Of a stretch of DNA of 11,448 nucleotides, positions 1 through 8,437 are shown one piece after another (the stretch's first letter is position 1; every line of letters starts with the position of its first letter). Both the position numbers and the translations under genes were made by a program. The stretch is from the NCBI GenBank assembly GCA_022385805.1, contig MU277750.1:1-11448 (forward strand). The letters are read 5' to 3'. Below the pieces are notes generated by a model, which was given only the letters and a program-made list of their open reading frames with translations, was not told where the DNA came from and searched no databases. Source of the DNA: Pilatotrama ljubarskyi. Taxonomy: Eukaryota; Basidiomycota; Agaricomycetes; Polyporales; Polyporaceae.

Positions 1-1099
1 TCCATGCTGTGTAACACAGCCACTGTGTGACCTCCGGACCACGTATGGCCAGTACGCAACCCTGGAAGTTCAACAGGCGTGACTTGAGGTGAAAGCGCAT
101 CTCGAGGCCCGCCTCCGAGCGGCGTTCTGGGCCTTCCGATGCAATACATAGCTTACTATTCCGTGTACCAGCAGCTAGCAAGGCAAGCGAGAGTCGGCTT
201 ACCTTTATGGCTGGATTTGGACTCGAACCTGTACAAGCTGACGTCGCTGTCGTCGAGTTGCGTGGTGATTGTCTTCAAGCGGACGCGATTGGGACGGGAG
301 CGGCGATTGCGAGCGTCGCTGTGTGACTAAGTCGTCGGGTACGTCTTCTGAGCTGACTCACATGTCGACGTCCGCTGCGCATATACGCTGAAACAGAGTT
401 ACACCGGAAGATTCGATTGAAGCCGTTCAAATCCATCGAGAGCCGCGATGGAGACACTTCCATGAACGACGTTGCCAGTAGCGGGCTTCGCGACGAGCGC
501 TACCACAGGGTGCGGGTAGTAGTGACCGTAGTGCTGGACCCAGAGATATCGAGCAAGCTGTGCTCTCACAAAAGCGAAGTGTTAGAAACCGTCTTGTCAA
601 GCAGCACACCCTGCTTGTAGTCGCCGTAGGGGTGTAGTCAATATTATAGACCTCGCTGCCGTCTGTGAGCGTGGAGTCGAAGTATCAGCCACAGTGCGCG
701 GGAGGCGGTGGACCGAACCAGGGTGCATAGACTCGTATTTTCGCCGCTGTCCGTACCAAAGCTTGAAGCCTGAGGACAAAATTAGGATGTGGTCAGAACC
801 GTCGAGGAAGCGGACTCACAACTAACCATGACTCGCCCCTTCTGAACGTGGGCTACATGCAATTGATCATGAGGCTCTGGTGCTAGACGACTATGTATCC
901 TTGTGCTCGAACTGATAGCTCACAAGTTACAAAGATGACTGAAAAGGCTACGCAGCCGTCCCGGTGAGGTATCGTTGGCAAGGCTGGGGGGGGACCTACG
1001 CTAATGTGATTTTGTTCCGACTACAGCCACATGAGACGGCTCACTCTCAACCCATTCTCGATGACCGTTAGCCACGACTCGCAGGATCGTCATTCCGCG
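1..1099. other. No confident gene; possible decayed minus-strand fragments
   Basis: No long open frame, RNA gene or known mobile element is recognisable here. The minus strand holds short coding-like stretches that do not share one frame. One runs 581 down to 399, ends in TAA, and is rich in C/G third positions, with text such as YYPHPVVALVAKPATGNVV. A second, near 690-590 in another frame, contains DGSEVYNIDY. A third lies near 290-200 and contains TTQLDDSDVSLYRF, followed by a donor-like GTAAGC. They could be pieces of a broken unknown gene or chance frames in GC-rich DNA. A perfect 7-bp inverted repeat with a 1-nt centre lies at 6-20. Confidence 0.3.
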
Positions 1100-1109
1100 C
1101 GCCGGAGCC

Positions 1110-2162
1110 TGGACGCAAACGCTCCAACCACGATATTCATGCCGACCCCAGCGACCTCCATTTCCACAAACTCTACGTCGATCCTCCAGCCGGCGGGCGA
1201 GGATGCCCCCCGTCGTAGATGGCGCCAACTCCTCGCAGATGGGAAGCGGCCAAAAAGCAGCTCGAAAGGCGGGAGCCTGCTATTGAGCCGCCCCAGTTGA
1301 AGCGAACGGTACGTCACTCAGCATTCACCACACCGCGTTAAGAGCTCACCGCGATGGCTACCCGCAGGGCACATGGCCCTTCATGCCCGCCGACTGCACG
1401 TACGCCGATGGGAAGCGCTTTCTCGCCGTCGCCGACGAGCCAGAGTCGTTTTTCTCACCTCCTCGTCTTCTGCGCGCTCCAATTCGTGCTGAATAACCGA
1501 ATTCATCTCAAGACCTTCGTCACCGAGTGATTCGAAGAGTTCGAAGGGTGGTATTATCCGTATCGCGCACCAGGCGGGACAGCTTCCCGAAGTACCTCGC
1601 GGTCCGGCATGGGCACCTCACGTCCTTCTGCGAGACCCTCAGGTTCAAAAACACGACGCAGCACGAAGAAGAGGACATGCTCAACTACCTCGTTCGCGCC
1701 CTCCTTGAGCTCTTAAACGCGCGCTATGGAGTTCTCGAGCACCGCAGGATGGAAGAGGCCAGGTGCTCGCGTGTGGGCGTGCCATTTCCGGGGCAGGCAG
1801 CGCCACTGCGGCTCACCGGCGGGAGGACGATAACGCCAGCCCATATGATGTCGGGTCGGAAATGATTCAGCAACCCAAGACGCAGCAATATCGCTTCCGA
1901 TCTCAAGGCTCTCTGGTGACTGGGGGGGAGGGGGGGGGGGGGGGGGGACTCGGACTCCGAGGAATCGCTCTCTGCCTCTGTCGTTTACGAAGCCGCAGAA
2001 CTGGGCACTCACGATGCCATACTGGAAGTCCTTCGCGGAGTGAGCATCTCGCATTGGAGCAACAGTGACGCGCTACGGAGCGAACGTGGACCGAGGTTAC
2101 TGTGGAACGAGGTGCGAGACGCAGGCCTGTCCACGTCGAAGACGAAGAGTGCTTCCGTCTAG
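1110..2162 (+). pseudogene. Relic of a FunK1 kinase, C-terminal half (exons 3-4)
   Basis: This is a decayed copy of the C-terminal half of a fungal-type (FunK1) protein kinase. A degenerate exon 3 keeps an HxDxS-like catalytic loop near 1137-1155 and the stretch WEAAKKQLERR, ending RT at 1308. A recognisable intron follows (1309-1367: GTACGT donor, CTCAC at 1345-1349, CCCGCAG acceptor) at the same place as intron 3 of the intact genes. Exon 4 opens GTWPFMPAD (intact genes: GTWQFMSVD) and continues VADEPESFF. The frame then shifts near 1455 to HLLVFCALQF, meets TGA at 1528, and shifts back near 1590 for LLELLNARYGVLEH. TGA at 1863 and an 18-G run (1930-1947) come next. The last part, AAELGTHDAILEVL, matches the family's LDTHE region and stops at TAG 2160-2162. 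Upstream exons are absent or unrecognisable. Its wording in exon 4 is closer to the second relic at 7114-7740 than to the two intact genes. Confidence 0.8.
1922..1947. repeat. Poly-G tract, G7-A-G18
   Basis: An almost pure guanine run inside the first kinase relic: seven G, one A, then eighteen G. It precedes an acidic-coding stretch (DSDSEES in the frame of the following motif). Such runs slip during replication and sequencing, so its exact length, and the reading frame across it, should not be trusted. It could form G-quadruplex structure. Confidence 0.9.
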
Positions 2163-2336
2163 GCGAAGCGTGCGCCAGCTGTATCGAGTCCAGTCGTGGT
2201 TTCGAACTTGCAAACAATGACCTATGGCTAGGGGTTCGTGGGCGGAGTAGGAGAGAGTATTGTATACTGCAAGTGGCTGGTATCAAGGTGTGGTATGAGA
2301 AGAACGGACGGGTTGGGTCACAGTGTAAGGTAAGGC

Positions 2337-2458
2337 AAAACATTCATCCCTCTTTCCGGAAAGGCAATTTGGACCAGATTCCTAGTACGGAGGCGCCCAA
2401 CTCTTGCCTTCAACCCCGACGACCATTCGAATCGAACGTGCGCCATTCCATTGCTAAC
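2337..2458 (+). repeat. Upstream repeat, copy 1 (most diverged)
   Basis: First of three direct copies of an unidentified repeat found upstream of the two kinase genes. Shared pieces, in order, are CATTCATCCCTC, AAAGGCAATT, GACCA, GCCTTCAA-CCCCGAC and GCCATTCCATTG. Copies 1 and 2 are in tandem upstream of gene A; copy 3 is upstream of gene B. I found no long terminal repeats, transposase or tRNA-like sequence, so it could be a fragment of a dispersed element or part of a duplicated promoter region. Confidence 0.65.
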
Positions 2459-2478
2459 ATCAAGCGATCGCATGTTAG
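2454..2478. repeat. Inverted repeat at the junction of repeat copies 1 and 2
   Basis: CTAACAT (2454-2460) is perfectly complementary to ATGTTAG (2472-2478) across 11 nt. The spacer contains the 8-bp palindrome GCGATCGC (2464-2471). It sits between the two tandem repeat copies, so it may mark the duplication breakpoint or be a protein-binding dyad. The role is inference. Confidence 0.55.
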
Positions 2479-2487
2479 AGGATGTTC

Positions 2488-2640
2488 GGCGTCTAATTTA
2501 GCGGAGGCCCGGAGGGTTCTTCCCTCGTCCCGAAGAGGCAATTCAGACCAAGTTCGTAGTTCAGAGCCGCCCAGGCCTTGCCCTCAAGCCCCGACCACCA
2601 CCAACCCGCTTGTGCGCGTCTCCATTGTCTGTCACCAGCT
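2488..2640 (+). repeat. Upstream repeat, copy 2
   Basis: Second direct copy, closer to copy 3 (8084-8221) than to copy 1. Copies 2 and 3 both begin GGCGTCTAA and share GCGGAG, CCCTC-TCCCGAA, AGGCAATT-AGACCAAGTTCG, AGTTCAGAGCCGCCC, AAGCCCCGACCACCACC and CCATTGTC. The minus strand has a frame read similarly in both copies (ELGLNCLFG), but copy 1 does not keep it, so a protein is unlikely. Confidence 0.75.
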
Positions 2641-2726
2641 CTGAAATAACTCTTTGTCCGCAGCCCTGTACCGCTGCGCCGTGACATCCACCCCTCACCT
2701 GGCCTCTCTCAATTAGGCATACTACA

Positions 2727-2770
2727 GCAACGTGGTCAGTTTAGCCACCTGCCCTCGCCGCCTCATATAA
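2727..2770 (+). promoter_or_regulatory. Core promoter of kinase gene A: dyad element and TATA box
   Basis: GCAACG is followed directly by the imperfect dyad GTGGTCAGTTTAGCCAC (to 2748; arms GTGG/CCAC). A TATA-like TATAA lies at 2766-2770, 67 nt before the ATG at 2833, and no ATG intervenes. The same element and a TATA box with almost the same spacing stand before gene B (8333-8376), while the DNA around them has diverged, which supports selection on the motif. No transcription factor is assigned. Confidence 0.6.
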
Positions 2771-2832
2771 TCCCGCTCTCTCAGAAGGTGCGTCCGCTAT
2801 TTCTCCAACTCATCTGCCTCTTTCCTCTCTCA

Positions 2833-5794
2833 ATGGAGAACATGCCTCACGCCGAATCCTGCCCTCCAGGACCCGTTGCATACAAACATAGCGCGGGTCA
2901 CAAGTGCACCCCGCTCAAGGCCAATCGCTTCAACAACTTCGACCCTGGAAAAGCAGGACAACCTCTCCTACCGGCCGATGCATTAGAACGCCGTCTGGTT
3001 GGAGACTCGAGCATGGGCACTACCGTACTCGTAGACTTCGAGACGTTCAAGCGAGATGTCCTCCCTCCTCTGCCTCCTGATACGACCAGCGAGCCTCTCG
3101 ACAAAGAGAAGATCCAGCGCGCGCAGACGCTTGTGATGAAAGGGCTCCAGGTTGTGGGCGACGAGAACAAGAAATCAGTCTCGCCGAAGGAAGACCAGAT
3201 CGCAGAGACAATGGTGCGTATGACGAGCCGCTCCTCCATTGTTGACTTGTTGATGGTGCCCATTCCTGCCGGCAGGTCAAGGCGATCAACTCTCTGGAGC
3301 TTCCGGAATACAAGGCTGCTCTCTCCAGATACAAGGCCGATCCGTCAGACGACACGAAGTCTAAAGTCGACGCCGGTCTCTATCCGAAAGACTGCGCTCC
3401 TCCGGATGACCGTCCGGACTGGACTCACTGCCGCCTGTACATCGAGTTCAAGAAGGGGAACGTTGCGTACGATCCGTGGGACGATCGTGATGAGAAGGCG
3501 CCGGAGTCCGACCGATCCTCGCGCAAGAAAGTGCGGGATCAGCTCATCGCCTACGCCCAGAACATCTTCCACTACCAGCACCGCACTGCGCTTCTATCCC
3601 TCTTCATCATCGGCGAGGAGTTCCGTGTGATGTGGTGGGACCGGTCCGGCGTGATCGTGTCGAAGAAGACGAACTACTACAAGGACCCGAAGCCGCTTCT
3701 GGAGTTCATCTGGCACTTTGCCCAGCTCAGCGACGAACAGCAGGGCCTAGATCCGACAGCGACGCTCATCAAGACGGACGACGAAGATTTTAAGCTCATG
3801 AATTACCTCGCGCAGCCGCACCCCCTCGACATGAACTACCTCGAGCCTGGCACCGAGCACATCGTCACTGACTCACCCCTCGCGAGATCGGCGGGCACCG
3901 ATCCCTCACCTCCCTCAGGCTCTGACGAGGCCAGGCCTCCTGAAACCGAGACAGAGGGTCACGGCGACAGCCCTCTCCACCAGGTCGATTGGGAGAAGCA
4001 GCCGGTGTTCAAGTATGTTCGCCAGCAGTTCCGCGAGTCGCTCGCACCCGGCTGGCCGCGGTACAGACTCGAAGTCGGACAGGAGCGGCGCGTCTTTCTT
4101 GTCGCGAAGCCCATCTTCAAGTCATCGACGATGTTCGGTCGAGCAACGCGGGGCTACATCGCCGTGGACGTTCAGACCGGCCGATTCGTCTTTTTGAAGG
4201 ACTCCTGGAGGCCGTTCTACGTGGGGGTCGATCCTGAGGGGTCGTATCTCGATCTATTTGCTGGCGACAAATACATGATTGTCCCGACGGTCGTCTGCCA
4301 TGGAGACGTCGAAAACCAGGTCGCTTTCACCGCCGGATACGAGGAGAGGGAAAAGGAGGCGAGAAAAAATGCGCGACTCGAAGCACTCCGGAAGAAACGT
4401 GTCCCGTCGGACTCGACTCCAAGCAGCTCTGTGAGCAAGAAGCGCGCCCGTACGGACGATGAAGTGAGGGACGCAACCCAGGAGACCGATGCTTCCAGCG
4501 AGGACGAGTCCCTCCGACACCATATTCACTATCGCATCACCGTCGAGGAGGTTTGCCTACCGTTTACCGAGTTCCGTACGACCGAACAGCTGATTCGGTT
4601 GATGTACAACTGCATCGAGAGTAAGCCCTACGTCGATCCCCTTCCAGATGTTGCTCACCGATCTCATTCTGCCTTTCCGTACCAGCTCACTACTGGGCGT
4701 ATGACAATCACAAGCTCCTGCATCGTGACATCAGCGCGGGGAACGTCCTCATCCTTCCCACTCTTGTGAAGAATGATGCTGGCATGGAGGTGGTACGGTG
4801 GCGCGGAGTGCTCACTGACTGGGAACTGGCCAAACGGGTCCCTAAACCGGGCGAAAAGGACGTCGCCCGGCAGCCAGAAAGAACGGTATGTCGCGCATCT
4901 AAATTTCTCGGCGTCGCTTGTCTCACTTTACCGCAGGGCACATGGCAATTCATGTCTGTCGACTACGTCGACTGCAACTGGACACGCCCCGTCGTCGTTG
5001 CGGATGAGCTAGAGTCGTTCTTCCACGTTTTGATCTACTACGCCGTCCGGTTTCTACCCAACACGCTCCCCTCCGTCCCGGCCTTCGCGATGAGATACTT
5101 CGACACCTTCTATGGGGAGAAGGCCGGGGCGCGCTCATGTAGTGATGCCAAGCGTGCCATGCTCAAGGATGGACAGCCTCGGCTTGGCAAGGAACGATTC
5201 TGGTTCACGAAGACGACAGGGGTGCAGGTAAACCCCCTGAACGACCTGCTGGGCAAGCTCCTCCAACTCTTCGCTGCGCGTTACGAAGTAATCGACCGGG
5301 AAAGGGAAGCCGGCGAGAAGGCGCGCGCGGTACCTGCTACCACAGCGGCGACCGCGCTGCAGAGTCGAGGCATTTGGCGCGACTCTGAGGATAAGCCCTG
5401 GCGCAAACATCGGCAAGCCGCGCAGTCTCTGGTGGGGACTCCTCCCGCCCCTCGTTGGGATCCCCAGGACGCAGCGAAACTCGATACTCACGAGGTCTTC
5501 CTGAACCTCTTCGAAGAAACGTTGGACTCGCCTTGGGAGTATTGGCTTAAGACCGACGTCGTGGGCAAGGATCAGCTGGTCAACTACGAGCCGCGAATCA
5601 TCTTCGTTGCTGCGGCCGAGTCGACGAGCCATCGGCAGGCCGGTCAAGGGCTGGGCGCAAGCACCAAACGGGCCAAGACTGGCTCGGATGGCAACCCGTC
5701 CACGTTCTCGCTCCGCCCCATGAAGGTATTAGCAACGGAACCCGCCCTCTCTGGTTCCGGTAAGAAGGGCAAGGGGCGCGCTAGCCAGCTCTGA
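2833..5794 (+). CDS. Fungal-type (FunK1) protein kinase, gene A
   Basis: Predicted serine/threonine-type kinase of the fungal-specific FunK1 family; substrates are unknown. Exons: 2833-3213, 3276-4620, 4686-4885, 4937-5794 (2784 nt, 927 aa). Introns of 62, 65 and 51 nt have GTGCGT, GTAAGC and GTATGT donors and AG acceptors; the last two carry CTCAC branch sites. The start is the first ATG after the TATA box. Residues 1-127 hold a conserved region (NNFDPGKAG, LPPLPP) of unknown role. Then come the FunK1 hallmarks: DWTHCRLYIEFK (175-186), YQHRTALLSLFIIG (227-240), WWDRSG (247-252), RATRGY (416-421), FLKDSWR with candidate ATP-binding K435, HGD (469-471), a basic/acidic linker (KKRAR 515-519), HRDISAGN (588-595; catalytic D590), TDWELAK (619-625; D620 in place of the DFG aspartate), GTWQFMS (643-649), LDTHE (824-828) and the basic tail KKGKGRA (918-924). 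All key catalytic residues are present, so it is probably active. The two basic clusters suggest nuclear location (inference). Confidence 0.9.
4886..4936 (+). other. Intron 3 of gene A: 51 nt, stop-free, multiple of three
   Basis: The donor GTATGT, the branch-like CTCAC (4922-4926) and the acceptor CCGCAG support splicing. The same junction is spliced in gene B (49-nt intron) and is preserved in the relic at 1309-1367. Here the intron is 17 codons long without a stop, so a retained form would insert 17 residues between PERT and GTWQFMS, inside the kinase activation-segment region. Confidence 0.85.
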
Positions 5795-6512
5795 ACTGCT
5801 TGTGCTTTCTACCTTCCGTCACGGCAGTATCCTGCCGTAGTTGGTCGGACCTTCGGCAGGAAGTTTACGATCGTCACTTGATGTGTCGTTCCTCATACTT
5901 CTCGTCTCGTATTTGCCGTCTCTTCTTCGCCATTTGCTACTTGCATGTTACCGTCCTGCTTTTGCTCTCATACTATACCCTCACCACAACGCTTCCCTAT
6001 CTGCCCGTCGATATATCATGATATCCTTGTACTAATCCCTAGAACTGTCCAGCTCTACTCGTTGGCATGACAGGATCTCCTCATCGTGACGCTGCTAATA
6101 CCGTTTACCGTGCATTCTAATTGTGTACCTGATGTCGTCATTAGCTGTTGACATGCGCGAGCTTTTGTTCTGCACTGCGACGTTCCACTCAGGAAGTGTT
6201 GCTTCTCGGAGGCTCTGGAGTCTATAGCATCGCCGCACAGAGAAGTTTCACCGCTCATGGTTTCGGCTCATTGCCAGGGGTGTAACTAGCTTCAGACCGC
6301 GCACCGCTGGGATGACTCGGAGAAACGATTACAGTATGCTACAATACTACCATACAATGCACTCGAAGTTTCCAACATGACAATCACACGTCCACCGCAC
6401 CTCTGGCTGAAGTACGCAAGGCCACGAAACGTAAAGCACTGGCAGCATATTGTGCTCGCCAGCAGGCCGTGGGTCATCCCATAACAAGCAAAGATCCTCA
6501 AGGGACGTTCTC
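5795..6512. other. Non-coding 3' flank of gene A
   Basis: No supported gene. The first 240 nt are pyrimidine-rich and probably include the 3' untranslated region; no clear AATAAA is seen. A perfect 12-bp palindrome ATATCATGATAT lies at 6013-6024. From about 6040 to 6512 I see only short open frames without recognisable motifs. Confidence 0.6.
5821..5860 (+). other. Two mutually exclusive hairpins just after gene A
   Basis: ACGGCAG (5821-5827) pairs perfectly with CTGCCGT (5832-5838) across a 4-nt loop. The overlapping CCTGCCG (5831-5837) also pairs perfectly with CGGCAGG (5854-5860). Only one of the two stems can form at a time. They start 27 nt after the stop codon, so they would lie in the 3' untranslated region. 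A role in mRNA stability or 3' processing is possible but unproven. Confidence 0.5.
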
Positions 6513-7034
6513 CTAAGAACCGTTGCCATTGCCGTCCCCGCCCGCTCCGACGTTCGACTGCACACCATCGCCGTTCCCATCACCGCCCTTGTACTGATCG
6601 AAAGACCGCCTCCGCTGTTCCACTGGCCGCCATCACTGTTCCCCTTGCCTCCGTTGTGCGGTCTGCCGGAGGCATCGTAATTCGACGGCCTGGCGTTGCC
6701 GTGCCCGTTCCCGCCGTTGTACTGCTCGCGGAATGGGCTACCACCTGAGTTGGGCTATCCTGGGTCGATCCAGCCGTCGACAGCGCTGCTGCGCAGGTTG
6801 GACAAGGGCCCGTTCCTGTTACCGTTCCCGCCGGTGTACTGGCCGTAGGGCTTTTTTCCCTGTTCGATTGGCCGGCGTTGTCGCTACGGTTGTTCCTCTG
6901 GCTGCCCGAGCCGCTCCGGCGATTCGAGTGGCCTGCGTTGTTGTTGCCGTTCCTGCCATTACATTGAGTGCCGGGCCCAGGCAAGAACGGCGGCGGCTTC
7001 TGAATCGCGCAGAGCTGCTTGAAAAAATCCGGGG
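6513..7034 (-). pseudogene. Relic of a Gly/Asn-rich repeat protein
   Basis: On the minus strand a low-complexity protein can be followed through three frames. The first part, below an acceptor-like CCGCAG (7035-7040), reads PDFFKQLCAIQKPPPFLPG and then Asn/Gly/Ser/Arg-rich sequence. A slip near an A6 run (plus-strand T6, 6852-6857) leads to QYTGGNGNRNG. An in-frame TAG follows at 6757-6755, then EQYNGGNGHGN and QWNSGGGLS. A second shift near 6600 gives DQYKGGDGNGDG and the end GDGNGNGS before TAG (6515-6513). The QYxGG(N/D)GN unit recurs three times (plus-strand copies at 6571-6596, 6705-6724 and 6822-6841). I do not recognise the family. The composition is extreme and unlike the kinases. It could instead be a gene with unseen introns, but two frameshifts plus a stop favour decay. 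Confidence 0.45.
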
Positions 7035-7113
7035 CTGCGGGGAGGGTTCGGCGCCGCCGCCCTGATGTGCGAGGTTAAGAGCCGGGACCTCGGCGGCGGC
7101 GATTTCCCCAGGT

Positions 7114-7740
7114 ATGAGCAAAGGCGGACCGGGACCCCTCGATGCCGGATGCCGAGTCCTGTTGAGAGGCACCGAGTACTTCGAAGAGTACGATGGTTGG
7201 CTGAATCCGCATCGCGCGCCAGGCCGACCGTACTGCTGTAGCACCCTGAAGGGTATCGCGGTCCGGCAAGGTGTCTTCATGTCCGCCCGCCAGGACCTAC
7301 TGTTCACCAACGCGGCGCAGCGCGGAGAGGGACACATGCCCAACTGCCTCATTGGAGTCATCCTTAAGCTCTTCATCTCGCGCTACAAAGTTCCCCGGCA
7401 CACCGCAACCCGCGAGCGAATAGAGACGATGGCGGCTGTTCTATGCAGCAATACGAGTCCCGCTCCAGCCGCTGACGGCGTACCGTCCGCTCCCAGGACT
7501 GGTCGACGACAAAATCGCGGCAGGTTCCGTGCATGGCACCGGGTTAGGGACGAGGCACGCACGAACGATCGAAACCTCTCCGCTCCGAAGCCTACTGCTC
7601 CAAGTGACTGGGACGAGCTTCCTCCCTCCGTCGTGGAAGACGCGGTGCAACTCGACACTCACGAAGCGATGCTGGATATCTGCGGCGCCGTCATTCCCCA
7701 CCCATGGGGCCCGCCGCCCGAAGAGGAATGCGATACTTAG
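7114..7740 (+). pseudogene. Second FunK1 kinase relic, C-terminal part only
   Basis: An uninterrupted 208-codon frame from ATG 7114 to TAG 7738-7740 that matches only the C-terminal end of FunK1 kinases. In order it has TEYFEEYDGWLNPHRAPG (intact gene A: MRYFDTFYGEK), LIGVILKLFISRYKV (gene A: LLGKLLQLFAARYEV) and AVQLDTHEAMLDI (gene A: AAKLDTHEVFLNL). The catalytic loop, the D-W-E motif and the whole N-terminal lobe are missing, so it cannot be a kinase. The first relic reads FEEFEGWYYPYRAPGG in the same place, so the two relics belong to one subfamily distinct from genes A and B. Beyond the TAG an acidic open stretch continues to another TAG at about 7840, suggesting the stop is premature. 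An expressed C-terminal fragment cannot be excluded, but no promoter is evident. Confidence 0.7.
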
Positions 7741-8083
7741 CGAATGCCACCCCCGCCGCCGGTGTCGGGTGGTGAAGCACGAGACGAAGACGTGGAGTCT
7801 ACTCCAGACAGACGTTCCGTTCTGCTTTGTGACGGGGGAGGGACGAGCTAGGAGACGTGTAAATGTCGGGGATGAATTCCACAGAGGACTCCTTGGATGC
7901 ACGAGCAGCTGTCGGTGTACCATGGTCATGACTTAGTTCAGTCAATGAAAGTCAGGCCTCCCATTGACCCTGTGAGACCATAACAAGAGGACACATACCG
8001 TCGGGGAGGCGTTGAACTCGTAGGAGCACTGGTGCTTGACTGGTGCAGGCACGCTCTGGTTCGGCGCCTGGCAAAGCAGCGCC
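7741..8083. other. Intergenic stretch after the second relic
   Basis: The first 100 nt may be the former tail of the relic's frame (proline-rich, then acidic EARDEDVE). The rest has no supported gene, RNA or mobile element. Confidence 0.5.
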
Positions 8084-8221
8084 GGGCGTCTAAGTCGGCG
8101 GAGTGTTCATCCCTCATCCCGAAAAGGCAATTAAGACCAAGTTCGCAGTTCAGAGCCGCCCGAACCGTGCCTTCAAGCCCCGACCACCACCTACTCGATT
8201 GTGCGTCATTCCATTGTCCCA
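8084..8221 (+). repeat. Upstream repeat, copy 3
   Basis: Third direct copy, upstream of gene B, sharing GGCGTCTAA, CATCCCTCATCCCGAA, AGGCAATTAAGACCAAGTTC, AGTTCAGAGCCGCCC and AAGCCCCGACCACCACC with copy 2. It ends with CATTCCATTG, like copy 1. Only one copy is present here, against two before gene A. It lies about 217 nt before the ATG of gene B. Confidence 0.75.
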
Positions 8222-8332
8222 TGAAGCGAACGAACAAAGGTATCCGCCAAATTACATATTTCTGCCGCTGGGCTCTAATGAAACAGCCTCAAGCCCAGCT
8301 TACGCAGATCGCAGTAGTACCTCCCTGCACTG

Positions 8333-8376
8333 GCAACGTGGTGAGCTTAGCCACACCCAACCGTGTGCGTATATAT
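8333..8376 (+). promoter_or_regulatory. Core promoter of kinase gene B: dyad element and TATA box
   Basis: GCAACG plus GTGGTGAGCTTAGCCAC (8338-8354) differs from the gene A element at two positions. TATATAT lies at 8370-8376, 68 nt before the ATG at 8438. The ATG is the first one after the TATA box, as in gene A. Confidence 0.6.
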
Positions 8377-8437
8377 CTGCGCGGAAGCCGAAGGTTCGCC
8401 CATACATTCACGCCTCTACTCTCCTGAGCTGCCCAGC

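Noticed and set aside
1903..2343. 146-codon minus-strand open frame with a proline run
   Set aside because: It overlaps the first kinase relic and owes its length and its polyproline to the poly-G tract; no recognisable domain.
2102..2644. 180-codon plus-strand open frame across the upstream repeats
   Set aside because: The three repeat copies are not kept in one reading frame, and the frame begins with a GTG inside the relic; best explained as chance.
2788..2832. Upstream GTG extension of gene A (and the like extension at 8363 for gene B)
   Set aside because: Nuclear genes rarely start at GTG. The first ATGs after the TATA boxes (2833 and 8438) have matching promoter spacing and begin comparable N-termini.
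5135..5647. 170-codon minus-strand open frame within gene A
   Set aside because: Antisense shadow of exon 4, with no motif of its own.
6819..7376. 185-codon minus-strand open frame
   Set aside because: It uses a different frame from the Gly/Asn repeat reading and crosses into the second kinase relic; no coherent domain.
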